Source: Sabellastarte sp. h YS-2021
Taxonomy: Eukaryota > Annelida > Polychaeta > Sabellida > Sabellidae
Length of the DNA stretch: 64,000 bases
Assembly: GCA_964017235.1 (NCBI GenBank)
Contig: OZ024931.1
Span: 97,606,221-97,670,220 of the forward strand
Reading direction: 5' to 3'
Shown: positions 1 through 11,807 of the stretch, one piece after another
How the letters are laid out: each line of letters begins with the position of its first letter
Position numbering within the stretch: position 1 is the stretch's first letter
Program-made: the position numbers and the translations under genes
Notes under the pieces: generated by a model
The model's input: only the letters and a program-made list of their open reading frames with translations
Told to the model about the DNA's origin: nothing
Database searches by the model: none

Positions 1-640
1 GAGTGATCAATTTTTGAACATCTCTAGCACAAGTGTCCCGATCCTTGGCTCTCACCAGCCAGTCATCCAAATACTGATGAATTCGAACCCCTTGTGAAAG
101 AGCTATGAATTCGACCTCTTTCATCACTCAAGTGAACTCCAATGGAGCAGTCACAATGCCGAAGGGTAGGGCTCTGAACTGATAAGCCTGATCCTGTACA
201 TGAAAGCGCAAATATTTTTGAAACTTTGGGTGTATGGGCACATGAAAATAAGAGTCGGTGAGATCTATGGAAGCCACCCATTCACCTGTCTGAAGAGAAG
301 CCCAAATGACTTCCATGGTTTCCATTTTGAAGGTGGGAACATGCAAATATGTATTTACCACACTGAGATCTATTACTGGACGCCATTTGTTTTCTGGTTT
401 TGGAACCAGAAACAAACGACTGTAGAATCCGAGAGTTCTTGTTTTGAACCGGAACCACTGCCCTTTTTTGAACCATTTGTTGAACCGACTCCAGCAAAGC
501 TTCCTGTTTTACTGGAGATGAATAACTGCTTCTGATTGCTGGAAGCCGGGTCAGTGGTGTTTTTTCTTTGAATGGAAGGCAATAACCCTGTTTCAGGACA
601 AGAACTACTCTTGGATGCACATTTAAATCTTCCCAAACTT
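1..640 (-). pseudogene. DIRS reverse transcriptase, N-terminal part, broken
   Basis: Encodes the fingers/palm of a DIRS reverse transcriptase: motifs FLVPKPENKWRPVIDLS, SIDLTDSYFHVPIH and ALPFG are read from about 415 down to 150, and the YLDDWL catalytic box lies near 68-90. Two breaks are visible. A CT-dinucleotide loss near 430-436, relative to the copy at 58,050, shifts the frame upstream of FYSRLFLVPK. A nonsense codon sits at 128-130, just after the motif LEFT. The 5' part (430-620) is read in a second frame (VLVLKQGYCLPF). The ORF leaves the window at base 1. RT family assignment is secure; activity is excluded by the breaks. Confidence 0.85.
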
Positions 641-689
641 GCTAATAACCTTCTAAATGGGCACCAGGATATTTTGTTTGTGTGCTTAC

Positions 690-2290
690 CTCCATGCAGT
701 CACTTCCTCCTGCCCCTACCCCCATGGGCTGAGCCTCTGTTGGAGTTGTAAGAGCTGGATTGTCTTTTGTTTTGGTCACCCTGTTTTGACTGGGGACGAA
801 AATTCTGGAAAGCCACATTTTGGTACCTGTTTTGCGAGGAATCCTTCTTCGAATCAGAAAAACGGGAACTATAATTGTCAGATCTTTGTTTTTTGTAAAC
901 TGGCTCCTGGTTTATCTGGCTCCACTGAATAAAATTCTGTTCTACCTCAGAGAGCAACTTGGAATTAAATAACTCCTTCTTTGTTAAAGAAGCATTCCTT
1001 AACCTTGCAATAGCTTTGTCAGTTACATCCCTATGACACAACTTGAGGAAGTGATCCCTTCTATTGAGCAAAAGATTGGAGGCCCGGGTCATAGAAGTGT
1101 CCAACACATCATCCAATGCCTTCCCCAGCGAATTCATTGTGGTAGCTTGTAAATGCAGACAATTTTGAATGAACTCCATGCTCTGTTGTATATCCTCCTG
1201 CACAACACAATCTTTCAACTTGTCTACCTCCGAAAACATCTCATTGGTAGCCTTCTCAATAGCTGATTTAAACCAAAAGACATGATTTAAAATCTGTATA
1301 TTTTCTCCAGACACTGTTTCCCAAGCCAAGTACTGTTTCATAGGTGTAGAAACTGAAGTAGGAGCTTGATATGGAGGAGTAGCTATGTTTTTAAACGCAT
1401 CCTGAAGCCTTGGGGCAGTCAAAGAATAAGACTGAGAAGATACCTGATAAAATTTCATCTGAGGCTTAGGAAAATTCAGGAAATGTCCCTTCGACATTGG
1501 AGGGTGATGAGGATCACTGTCATCCACACTGTTACTACCCAAAGCCGAGAATTCCTTGTACTTCCATAAATCTACCAAAGGTTGAGCTGGAGGTAAAGCC
1601 ATATATTGTTGCACAGATTTCTTTACTTGGTCTCTGCCAGAAAACGCTGGTGGAGGAACCATGCACTCTACATCCGACACTTGCAAATCAAGCCATTTTT
1701 AATGGTAGACAAAGTATCAGCATAAGCTGGAGAGTCATCTTCCTTTGATCAGATTTCCCCTTGTTTTAAATCCGGATCCGGATCTTCTGAAGATTGAGAA
1801 AAAGATCTTTTCCTTGACAAATTCAAGTTGGATTCATCAGACACCCGACCTGAACTGGACTGTTGATCAGCTTCTGCTCTGGTGATAGTAGCCGTCCTTC
1901 TCTCCAATCTAGAAGCCGGCGCAGAGGAAGAGGAAGAACAAGCCAGTAGAGATTTATAATACACCATAGGTTGCTTGCAACATGCAAACTATCCCTGTCG
2001 GAGCTAGTACGACTGCTGACAGTTTCAGTATTTTTGTCTTCCAAACTCTTCAATCTGTGAGAAAAATTCTCAAATTCAGTGAAAAATCTGTCCAATTTGT
2101 CCTCTAAAGACTTACTTTTTTGAGGAGAAGATCTTTGAGAGCCATTATGAACGTCTTCATCCAACAAAGAATCATCAATGGAGACCTCCTTAGAAGTTTC
2201 ACCAATATTGGACGAATTCTGATCTTTTTTACTCTTATATCTATTCCTGTTTCTAATTTTCTTCCTCTGTTCCTCAGAAAAAGACAGAGC
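690..2290 (-). pseudogene. DIRS Gag-like protein, broken, zinc-binding N-terminus missing
   Basis: The 328-codon open stretch at 700-1,686 aligns along its length with the Gag of DIRS-3 (58,330-60,073), sharing VKKSVQQ-MALPPAQPLV, YKEFSALGSN and QYLAWETVS. Its C-terminus is rich in Ser, Asn, Arg and Gly and ends GGRGRRK, as expected for nucleic-acid binding. The upstream segment (1,749-2,290) is read in another frame, with FSEEQRKKIRNRNRYKSKK and the acidic DPDPDLKQGEI. A stop codon follows QGEI at about 1,749, and a one-base shift lies near 1,695. The Cys/His cluster that starts Gag in the other copies is absent. Confidence 0.8.
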
Positions 2291-2299
2291 AATCTGTAG

Positions 2300-2974
2300 A
2301 ATTACTGAAAACAGAGTTACATTCTGAAATGACCTGGGTGAAGGCGGCGAAAAATTAAGGGTACAAAAAAAATTAAGGGAGATTTTGCCTAGTATCACGC
2401 TACCTGTAGAAGAACCTTACAGAGGCAGATACAGGATTTTCTGAAAGGGGTGGGGGGGGGCGTGGGTTGTCGTGGGTTGTTGTGGGTATGTGTACTTCAT
2501 ATTCAGACATATTGTAGCGGGACATATCATGCGGCGCAGACAAAATCCTGGAGGACAAAATGCCAGTGAACAAAAGTCAAAAGTGCAAGGGAGGACAAAA
2601 TGTTGGCCATTTTATGCGACAGGGAGGACAACATGCCGATCATATCAAAACACTGAATATATGGTACTGATGGTCAAGTAAACTGAAAAAGCCTCTAGAA
2701 GAAAAAAGCCTCTGTAAAAACCTGTAAAAAAGCCTCTAGCAGAAAAAAGCCTCTGTAAAAATACCTCAGTATAAAATCCCTCTAACTAAATGGTACATAA
2801 CACATTTATACATGCACTGCCAAGTAGTATACACCATGTAACATAGGTTTGGGTATTTTTCCAACACCCCCAGGGGTTTTCTACTAGGAGTATTTGTTGA
2901 TACAATAATTTTCTACCCTGATTTTTTCTGCAGTTTTTTTTTCAACAAGGGTTTTTTCTACATTCTGTAAAAAA
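2300..2974. other. Unassigned spacer with short degenerate repeats
   Basis: No gene seen. It has a G-run followed by GTGGGTTGT repeats (2,446-2,490), several GGAGGACAAAATG-like units (2,548-2,635), and alternating AAAAAGCCTCTAG / AAAAAGCCTCTGTAAA units (2,685-2,770). The GGACAAAA theme recurs at the far right of the window (63,835-63,930), suggesting the same short repeat family. Confidence 0.5.
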
Positions 2975-3411
2975 CAAGCAATCAGTGCCCGTGAACAGGC
3001 TCTGTGTCAGCTGACTGTGTGTTTTCAGTTTCAGAGTAGAAGTGAAAGAAGTTCACAAAGGTTGTGCCCTGCAAATGGTATTCAGAAGTAAAGTACAAAG
3101 TTAGCTGTTAAAGTGTAAAACCAGGTGGGAAACATTTTTCATCAAAATACTGTAAATTTGAAAATTTTAATTACTTAAATGTAGCTTTTATAAGCTACAA
3201 GCTTACCATGTGGGACTCAATGCTGTACTCAGATGGCCACAAGGCATCATGGCCAACGTCTAAGAAAAATAGACATTTATAGTTGGCCGTAGCCTCTCGT
3301 TGTCGTCACGTGATAACTTCTGACCAATCGCCCTACTTTCTCGTTGAAATTTTCTAAAACCTACCCCTCAGCTGTAAACAGCGGGGAGGCAGGGTGGGAC
3401 TCTACTGAGTC

Positions 3412-3505
3412 CCACATGGTAAGCTTGTAGCTTATAAAAGCTACATTTAAGTAATTAAAATTTTCAATTTTATTACGCTACAATAGCTTACTATGAGGGA
3501 CTCAA
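3412..3505 (-). repeat. DIRS-2 internal complementary region (joined-tip sequence)
   Basis: On the minus strand this reads the right tip of DIRS-2 (GTAAGCTATTGTAGC.TAATAAAA) followed directly by its left tip (TTGAAAATTTTAATTACTT), so it is complementary to the two element ends placed head to tail. DIRS elements are known to carry such a region and to use it to make circular DNA. One base differs from the actual right tip (GTAGCG against GTAGCA). Confidence 0.8.
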
Positions 3506-3895
3506 TGCTGAATCCAACCGCCCGGTGGCGGGATTACAGCTGAGACTGGAAGGAATGTCAATTTTTCTTAGATTTGAAGTAATAATTATATTAGAATAGT
3601 GTTAGAAATACCAGTCTGAGTCCCGTTTACAGTGCCCCAATCCCGCAGACTGGGCTTGTAAGGAGCCAAAAACCTATATAGAATAGAAGACAGTGCTAAA
3701 ACTGTCAAGATGTTTTGATTGTAGGACGGAAGTGCAGCAGTGCTCACTTAGAGGTCTAAGGGTCCCTAGGGGCCCGTCACGAGTGACATACCAGCCCAAA
3801 TGGTTGGAATTCTAATAAAATTTTTGCCACCTGAATATGAGATTAATGACAACTTAATAAGTGCTTAATACAAATTACTTTGATAAACTAAAAAC

Positions 3896-6851
3896 AACAA
3901 GAGGAGAGTGCCCGTGAACGGGCACTGTGTCAGCTGACTGAGTGTTTTTGATTTGTGAAGGTGATTAGAGGACAGAATAATTATCAGGAAAAGGGCTGTA
4001 CAGAAATACAGTAAATGGTAACTGAACAGCAAGTTCGAAAAAAATTCCGAAGCTGACAGAAGAAAAGGATAAAAAAGTTGTGCCCTGTAAATGGTATTAT
4101 GAAGGAAAATAACAAGGTAATTGTTTAAGTGTAAAAAATAGGTTAAAACATATTTAAAGAAATACTACAAATGCAATATCCTCGTTCGACCTTGAAGAAG
4201 GGGTCCAAGGTCAAATCTAACCACACAAATACATTCCCAGCCCATGATTTCCTATGGTTTACCATTCCAAACCTCTAGGACCAATTATAAATGAGTTATA
4301 AGCAATTTTAAGCTTGGCTGTCCTCATTTGACCTTGAAGAAGGGGTCCAAAGGTCAAATCTGACCATACCAAAAGATTCCGAGCCAATGATTTCCTATGG
4401 GATGGTTTACCATCCCAAATCTCTGTCACCAATAATAAGCGAGTTGTAGGCACTTTCAATTTTCGCTATGCTCATTTGACCTTGAAGGAGGGTTCCAAGG
4501 TCAAATCGGACCATATCAACAGATTCACAGCCCATGATTTCCTGTCTGTTTACCATCCCAAACCTCTGGGACCAATAATAAGCGAGTTATAAGCACTTTT
4601 AAGTTTGGCTATCCTTGTTTGACCTTGAAGGAGGGGTCATTGAAGGTCAAATCTGACCACACCAAAAGATTCCCACCCCATGATTTCCTACAGGTTGGTT
4701 TATCATCCCAAACCTCTAGGATCAATAATAAGGAAGATATAAGCACTTTTCATGACTGACAAAAAACACCTGTGGCGGCCATCTTGTTTCTCAAAATGAG
4801 GCCAAAAATATTCCCAGACAACATTTTATGGTTATTAATATATACTGCAAACTTAAGAAAGCTAGCTATAATATTTTTTTTCATCAGAGCAGTAATGGTG
4901 AAATCTCTCTCTACACACTGCGGCTATCCGGTGGATACAATGATTTACTCAACAGTGAGAACCTGAAAGTAGCTATTGCTCAGTTATGCCATGACATAGA
5001 GGGCTGCAATTTCACTATGTTATAGCTGACCAAAAATTCTGTGAATAACATATTTAACAAATTACTCTAAATGTAATAGTTTTCAAGTTACAACTGATTT
5101 ACTCAACAGTGAGAACCTCAAAGGAACTATTACTCAGCTATGCAATGAGCTACATGTCTGAAATTTTACTATGTTATAGCTAACCCAAAAGTAGGTGAAC
5201 AACATATTTAAGCAAACTACTGTAAATGCAATAGTTTTCAAGCTACAACTGATTTACTCAATAGTGAGAACCTGAAAATAGCTATTGCTCCGCTATGCCA
5301 TGAGCTATAGGTCTGTAATTTCACTATGTTATAGCTGACCCAAAAGTAGGTGAACAATATATTTTAACAAAATACTCCAAATGCAATATTTTTCAAGTTA
5401 TAGCTGATTTACTCAACAGTCAGTACCTGAGAATAGCTATTGCTCAGTTGTGCCATGAGCTATAGGTCTATAATTTCACTATGTTATAGCTGACCCAAAA
5501 GTAGCTGAATAACATATTTGCACAAATTTCTGTAAATGCAATAGTTTTCCAATTATAACTGATTTACTCAACAGTGAGAACTTCAAAGTAGCTATTACTC
5601 AGCTATGAAATGAGCCACAGGTCTGAAACTTCACTATGTTATAGCTGACCCCAAAATAGGTGAATAAGATATTGAAACAAAATACTCTAAATGCAATAGT
5701 TTTCAAGTTATAAGTGATTTACTCAACAGTGATAACCTAAAAGTAGCTATTACTCAGCTATGCCATGAGCTACAGGTCTGAAATTTTACTATGTTATAGC
5801 TGGCCCAAAAGTAGCTGAATAACATATTTATACGAAATTCTCTAAATGCAATAGTTTTTAAGTTACAAGTGATTTTACTCATGATGGAAGTTACTGAAAA
5901 GCCCAAAAGTAGCTATTACTCACTTAGCTATTGAGACAGACACCCAACTTACTCACCATATTGTAGCTATGAAAAAAGTAGCTGAATAACATATTTTAAC
6001 AAAATGCTCTAAATGCAACACTTTTCAAGTTATAAGCGATTTACTCAACAGTGATAACCTAAAAGTAGCTATTACTCAGCTATGCCATGAGCTACAGGTC
6101 TGAAATTTGACTATGTTATAGCTGACCCAAAAGTAGCTGAATAACATATTTATACGAAATTCTCTAAATGCAATAGTTTTCAAGTTATAAGTGATTTACT
6201 CAACAGTCATAACCTAAAAGTAGCTATTACTCAGCTATGCCATGAGCTACAGGTCTGAAATTTTACTATGTTATAGCTGGCCCAAAAGTAGCTGAATAAC
6301 ATATTTATATGAAATTCTCTAAATGCAATAGTTTTTTAAGTTACAAGTGATTTTACTCATAATGGAAGTTACTGAAAAGCCCAAAAGTAGCTATTACTCA
6401 CTTAGCTATTGAGACAGACACCCAACTTACTCACCATATTGTAGCTATGAAAAAAGTAGCTGAACAACATATTTTCACAAAATGCTGTAAATGCAACACT
6501 TTTGAAGTTATAAGTGATTTAGTGCATGATTTCATGAATTTTAATGCATTAAAAATTATTAAAAAAATTTATTAAAAAAAAAGTAAGACAGATCCAGGTC
6601 TCATACTCACACAAGAGAATCTACCTCTAGCCTAGTACATATATGCAAGATATGAGAGAAATCCCTGCAATAGTCACTGAGAAAATTGTGATAAAAAGTT
6701 GAAATTTTCACACTTTTGGTGGGGGTACCCCCCTTGTAATGTCTCTAGCAAACAGACGAACAGACAGATTTGCATGCCTTGAACAATTTTTCATCCTCGA
6801 TAGATAAGGTACGCCCACGCCGCAGAGTGATGACATAATGTCAGCTGACTT
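3896..6851. mobile_element. HINE-like tandem-repeat element copy 2, nested in DIRS-2
   Basis: One end has a perfect 8-bp-stem hairpin GTGCCCGTGAACGGGCAC (3,908-3,925) and the palindrome GTCAGCTGAC (3,929-3,938); the other end has the same palindrome (6,840-6,849). Inside, in order: about four 147-bp satellite-E units (4,190-4,750), a GGCGGCCATCTTG linker, about ten 155-bp satellite-C units (4,985-6,510), and a tail with the palindrome GGGGGTACCCCC near 6,720. A near-identical copy lies at 49,090-52,103. No ORF of substance. Read on the minus strand the hairpin is 3'-terminal, as in Helentron-type elements; that assignment is inference. Confidence 0.7.
4985..6510. repeat. Satellite C array, ~155-bp monomer
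   Basis: About ten tandem units with the theme TTTACTCAACAGTGA, AGCTATTACTCAGCTATG, CACTATGTTATAGCTGACC, AAGTAGCTGAATAACATA and ATGCAATAGTTTTCAAG. It recurs at 11,808-13,273, 25,870-27,450 and 50,130-51,710. It is related in order and sequence to satellites A (133 bp) and D (143 bp). Confidence 0.9.
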
Positions 6852-6895
6852 GTCAAAATGACCTTACCCGTAACATCTTGAAGGTAAAAGAATAC

Positions 6896-8150
6896 CTAGA
6901 TCCTGAGATAGACTCCTGAAGACTTGGTTGTAGCGGATGTGCCCCCCCCCCCCCCCCCTCTTTTTTCTTTCCGAGGATAACTGGTCTGAGGGGAAGGATC
7001 TAGGACTTGTTGTGCCGCCACTACGGGTCCCAGATACATATTGTTGTCGTTGTCTGACCAAGTAAGGTCTTTTAAGTAAAAATTTGCAAATGTGTTGTGA
7101 GCTTTCCAGTGACAGGCTTGCATGATTTGGTCCACCGATACCCCACCGTAAAAGGCCTTAGAGGCCGCGAAGGCCCGGTTGTCATGCGCTTTAACTTGGA
7201 CCAAGTCCAAGGCTTGTTGGTCTGCTTGTTTATAACAAAGTAGGATGGTTTGTTTCAACCATGAAGAGAGAGTAGCGGGTCTGAAGTCTGAGGTATGTCC
7301 TTTCTTAAAGAAGATGAAAAGGAGGGACCGAGACCCTCTCAGGTCTTTGGTTCGATCCAAATAGTACCTCAGGGCCCGCACCGGACACAGGGTCCTGTCT
7401 TCTTTGAATTGTCTATCTATAATGGTAGTCAAAGCAGGAATAGTCACCGGAGACACACTTTGAGAACCTTCTCTTGCTAGTTGGTTTTTGGCTATGAAAT
7501 CAGAAGAAGGGAACAAGGCGACCTTTTCCCATTGGCCTAGATTAGATACTTTGTTTGCGACCCAGGCATGGATTTCGCTGCGGCGTTTGCCGGAGGCCAA
7601 AGCTAGCAAGAAAGCAGTTTTGAGGGTAAGATGTTTGAGGTCTGTGTCTTTCATAGGCTCAAAGGGTGCTTTTGTGAGCTCATTGAGAACAACAGAAAGG
7701 TTCCACTTAGGAAGATTTCTGTAACTTTTTGGACGATCCCTGTGGAAACTGGAGAGTTACCTATGAAGGTCTGCATTGTGTGCAATATGGTGGGCCGTTG
7801 GGCCCAAAGTGTCAACGATTGCAGTCCTGTAACCATCAATGGTCGAAGGGCGCCTGTTTAGGTCTTGGTACAGGTACATGAAAAAATCTGAGATTTGTTT
7901 CACAGATGGAGTGGAGAAAGCCACCGAATTTTCTCTGCACCATTTTTCAAATAGGGCCCACTTTGACTTGTAGATGGTCCTTGTTGATGACCGCTGAGGA
8001 GCAGCAATTCTCTCTGCCACCTCCACAGAGAAGCCTTGTTCTTGGAGTTGTCCGCTCCTAGACACCAGGCGTGGAGGTTGAGCTGTTGTGGGTTGTTGTG
8101 GAACACATACTTGTGGGACTGTTTGAGTAGGGTCGTTGACACTGGAAGTT
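6896..8150 (-). pseudogene. DIRS-2 tyrosine recombinase, one in-frame stop
   Basis: Encodes the integrase-like recombinase that would insert a DIRS circle. The N-terminal SAM-like part reads FSVEVAERIAAPQ and STIDGYRTAIVDT. The catalytic half has the Arg box SGKRRSEIHAW, the HxxR box VKAHDNRAFAAS, and CHW...NFYL with the presumed nucleophilic Tyr. A single TAA codon at 7,757-7,759 splits the frame between DLHR and LSSF, where DIRS-5 has leucine; the two halves are in the same frame. A run of 18 C (about 6,942-6,959) gives a glycine stretch near the C-terminus. It overlaps the upstream polyprotein frame, as is usual in DIRS elements. Confidence 0.88.
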
Positions 8151-9511
8151 GTAGTGGGATCTCTGTTGAGAGCCGCACTAGGTCCCAAATCCAGGGCATC
8201 CCTGGCCAGCCTGGGGCTATTACGATGATCAGGCAATGGCATTGCTTGATCTTTTGGATTACCTTGTGAAGGAGAGCCGTAGGAGGGTAAGCATAGGCAG
8301 TGAGACTCGTCCAGTTTATGTTCAGAGCATCTATGTCCCAAGCCTTTGGGTCTGGGACAGGAGATACGTACAGTGGAAGTTTGTGGTTCAGATGAGTGGC
8401 AAATAAGTCTACATGAGGTGTGAACCACTTTTGGCAGATCTTTTTTCCCGATCTGACCAGAGACCCTTTGTAGAATTTTGATCTAAGTGAGCGCCCCAAC
8501 CTTCGTTTGAGGCGTCGGTAAAGAGTTGAATACTGTGCTCCTTGGGATGAAAGTTTGCACCTTTCATCACGTTTGAGGGATTTTGCCACCAGTCTAGGTG
8601 GGCTGCAATGGCTTCTGTCCAAGGAAGGAGGCTGTCCAGCGACTGAGGATATCTCCAGTGCTCCTTGAGATGAAACTGAAAGGGTCTCATGTGAAGGCGT
8701 CCCTCCGGGACCATTTTCTCCGTTGAGGCAAGCAACCCAATTAGCGACATCAAACATCTTGCAGTCAAAACATGTTTTGACTTGAGTCGTAGGATCAAAT
8801 CCTGAAATTTGAGCCATCTCTCTTGAGTGGGTTTTACAAGGGCTGAATCTAGATGGTATTCGTAGCCCATGAACAAAAACACCTGAGTAGGTTTCAGTTC
8901 TGATTTTTCCTGATTTATTATCCAACCCAAGGACTGAGTTAGGTCTACCACTGCCTGAGTGTTCACTTGGGCTTCCTCCTGAGACTGAGACCTGGGTACT
9001 AGGAACAGGCGACTGTAAAACCCGAGAGATTTTACATTTTCCACCCTTTCGATTGCGTTCTTTGACAGAAGAGATGGGCCTTGTACTCTGACAGGATCAG
9101 AGGAAATCTGACCAAATTTGGCTTTGAAAGGAATGGCAGTACGTAGCCATTGGTGATAATGTTTAACACGTTTGGAGAACATTTGTTTGTTTGCCAGTCT
9201 CTCCTGAAAGAACGGAGGCGACCTCCTACTGGTGGACTGAGTGAGGCTTTGCAGGAGTCATTGGGAAGAGGGGTTTCCACGCCCTCTTCCCCTATTATGG
9301 GGTCAAAAACGACCCCTGGAGCCTCTGAAGTTCGGTTTCCCCCTTCCTGAGGAAAACGATTGGTTACTGCTTTGTGAGGAGTTGCCCCCATAGGGCCGTT
9401 TCCTGTAGGAGACTCTTCTTTTGTTGTGGGGACCACGAAAGGGCTTATTCTGATAGGGTGCGAAACCCTGAGAGTCTTTAGAGGTGCCTTTTTTGAGGAG
9501 GAAGTCTTCAC
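7900..9511 (-). pseudogene. DIRS-2 RT/RNase H/methylase-like polyprotein with internal deletions
   Basis: N-terminal RT-ORF sequence (PVGGRLRSFRRDWQ, NGYVLPF) lies at 9,130-9,300 and SRLFLVP at about 9,000. The palm is missing: FLVP passes within a few residues to LGWIINQEKSELKPTQ, so the motif A and YxDD boxes are gone. RNase H keeps FTDASNEGWGAHL but loses its central and C-terminal Asp/Glu boxes before the frame resumes at VDLFATHLNHKLPLYVS. The tail (AYPPTALL, IVIAPGWPGMPW) resembles a degenerate Dam-type N6-adenine methylase (NPPY-like box), a domain known in DIRS elements. It cannot reverse transcribe. Confidence 0.82.
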
Positions 9512-11417
9512 CTTCCTTCACAAGTTGAGACTCGAACAAGGAAGGGTCCCAAAAGGACGAGTTCCTGAGTTCTTGGCGTCTCGTTTCCCCCAATTGAGGT
9601 TGTAAGAGAGTCATTTTGGCTTCGCGCCTAAGCAAGCCGGTATTAGCCATAGAATATAATTCCCTCTGGAGAATATGGGCTAGGATTTGCTGAGGCATGT
9701 AAGGGCCCTGTGTTGAATAAGAACTGTCTTATTCCAAAAATCCATGTACTCACAGACTTCCTCATATCCGCGCTTTGCTGCTTTTTCAGGATTGGCACCT
9801 TTTTGGATCTGTGACTTAATCTTCTTGACAGTTGACTTAATGCTATGTTGACACTTCTCAAGGGAAGCATTGCAAGAAGAAGAAGTTTTAGCAAAGGCAG
9901 CGGTGAAATTGAGGGTTGAGATATTTTGCCTAGCCTGATGCTCCAACTCTGAGAATTGGTAGGGGGACCTTGCCCATAGGGGTTTAGGAGTAATACAGAT
10001 TTTGGCGAAATCTGTATTCAACTCCTGATATCTGTCCTGATAACAGGGCTGTCCCACCCTGTACCAATTAGAAGTGGCTGGAGGAGGCTTGACGTATTTA
10101 CCCTCGGGTAAATTAGCAGCCTTAAAGTCATGTTGAAATTTATCAAAGGCGTCCTTGATAACTGAGCCAAGTGGAAGAATAGAGGAAGGACCTGTAGGTC
10201 TGAGCTCTTGACGGCCTTTCTCATCATCCAGACCCATGACTGAAGTTGAGGACCTAGGCATAGACTCCCTGGGGTCAGGGAGTGAAAGAATGCGCCTAAA
10301 AGTGTCGACCTCTTCAGCGTACTGTGAGGGAATGTCAGACAGAGCTAATTCCCTATAATAAGGGGGGTCTGGATCATGTGGAGGGAGGTCTTGATAAGAA
10401 ACAGCCCCTGAGGGCTAAGCCCCAGAGGGCTTAGAAGACCTGTGTCTGGCTACAGGGGACTGATCCTCCCCTGGGGAAGATGACACATATCTGGACCTTG
10501 TTTTGTGTTTACTCTTATCAGAGTGCTTTTTAGGTTTGGTAGAAGGGATCCAAGGTTCATCGGATTCCTCATTAGATTGATCCGAGGCAGACCTGGATTA
10601 AATTTCATGCCTACTGCGAGAGTGGCTATGCTTTTTGGGTTTGTCCGAGACCTTTTTCGGAGGTAGTTCAGATGAAGCAACGTACTGATCCGAGGTATCA
10701 TGCTGGTTAAGTACGAGACGAGGAGGGAGTGCTGGACCGTAGTCCACATCCATATCCTCGGTTTGGATGTTAGTTCTAGGTCTCGGAGGGGGTAGGTCCA
10801 GATTAACAGCAGTACTGGATGTACCAGGTTTGGAAGCAGGAAACGAGGTCTGATCCACCTCTGTTTGCTTTTTAGCAGTTAACTCCTCTCGGAGCAACTG
10901 AAAAGCTTCCAACATGGATGCCTGGAAGGAACCCATTTGTTGCTGTAAATGAATATTTAAAGAATTGCCCAGGGTTTTTCAAGATTTGTTTCAATTATTT
11001 GTTGCAAGGCAGTACCTGGGGTGGGTGGGACAGATTTGGCTGGTGTTTTAAGTGATAAAGAACTGAAAGGAAGGGGCTGAGGACGGGGGGGTGAGGTAAA
11101 AAGATTGTCAGCAGCAATCTCGAGGTCTGCATTTGAGCCAGTGAAGGAATCCCCGTCGCCTTCGCCCAAGAGATCAAGTTCATCATCTTTTGTACTAGTT
11201 TCCGCCTTTTATTTTTTAAGATAGCGTGAATTTTCTTCATCTGGTCATCTGTGAAAGATGCACAGATATCACAGGGTGTTTCAAAGGTGACACAGGGGTC
11301 ATCACCCTTGCCAGCCTCCCTACAGGTAGGGCAATAGTTGTGTAAATCAAAACTAAAACAAAAATGGCGGCATTTCTGAGCTCTCAGTTTGTCTTTATTC
11401 GTTTGGTGGATGGACAT
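9303..11417 (-). pseudogene. DIRS-2 Gag-like protein, frameshifted
   Basis: The first 140 codons (10,995-11,417) begin MSIHQTNKDK and hold a Cys/His cluster: C16, H18, C29, C32, C42, C49 and C52, with GDDPC between pairs. It is the same arrangement as DIRS-3 Gag, so probably a zinc-binding module. Downstream segments are read in different frames (10,957-11,169; 10,598-10,936; 9,680-10,261; 9,303-9,698), with shifts near 11,190, 10,945 and 10,600. The C-terminus is Arg/Gly-rich (SGRGKPNFRGSRGRF). Too divergent from DIRS-3 in the middle for residue-level alignment by eye, so it is a separate DIRS subfamily. Confidence 0.75.
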
Positions 11418-11807
11418 TTTAAACGCAATAAAAGACGTACAATATAAAGGGCCTGAACCGAGGAAAACTCAAAACACGCGAAAACAAGAAATATACTTAT
11501 CCTGTCAAAATAAAAATTTTACAGAATGAACTATATTATATAATAAAAGAAATATCCAAAAAAGAACCTCCAACAATAAGTAAAAGCTGAGAAATAAATG
11601 AAAATGTCTGTATATTTACAAACTGCTACCAGTTCAACGTGGCCATGGAGAAAGTAGGGCGATTGGCCAGAAGTTATCACGTGACGACAACGAGAGGCTA
11701 CAGCCAACTATAAATGTCTATTTTTCTTAGACGTTGGCCATGATGCCTTGTGGCCATCCGAGTACAGCATTGAGTCCCACATGGTAAGCTATTGTAGCAT
11801 AATAAAA

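Larger units (their letters stand above)
1..2300 (-). mobile_element. DIRS-type retrotransposon fragment (DIRS-1), cut by window edge
   Basis: Minus-strand remnant carrying the start of the RT ORF (1-640) and most of a Gag ORF (about 690-2,290). Gene order and protein sequence match DIRS-3 at 54,630-60,707 closely, so this is the same family. It lacks the zinc-binding Gag N-terminus: similarity stops near 2,290 at the conserved FSE-Q motif, and what follows toward 2,450 is unrelated, so no terminal repeat is visible on this side. RNase H and recombinase, if present, lie left of the window. Several frame breaks make it non-coding. Confidence 0.85.
3158..11807 (-). mobile_element. DIRS retrotransposon DIRS-2, complete ends, internally deleted
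   Basis: Begins TTGAAAATTTT and ends AATAAAA. Left flank ..ACTGTAAAT and right flank GCAATAGTTTTCA join to give an intact satellite-C monomer, so both boundaries are exact and there is no target duplication. An inverted repeat of about 150 bp links 3,205-3,355 with 11,640-11,780 (TGGGACTCAATGCTGTACTC and its complement). Gene order on the minus strand is Gag (9,303-11,417), RT/RNase H/methylase-like (about 7,900-9,300) and recombinase (6,896-8,150). A HINE-like element of about 2.96 kb interrupts it at 3,896-6,851. Both RT and RNase H carry internal deletions. Confidence 0.9.

Noticed and set aside
200-535. Plus-strand ORF over the RT fragment
   Set aside because: Shadow of the minus-strand reverse transcriptase; no similarity of its own.
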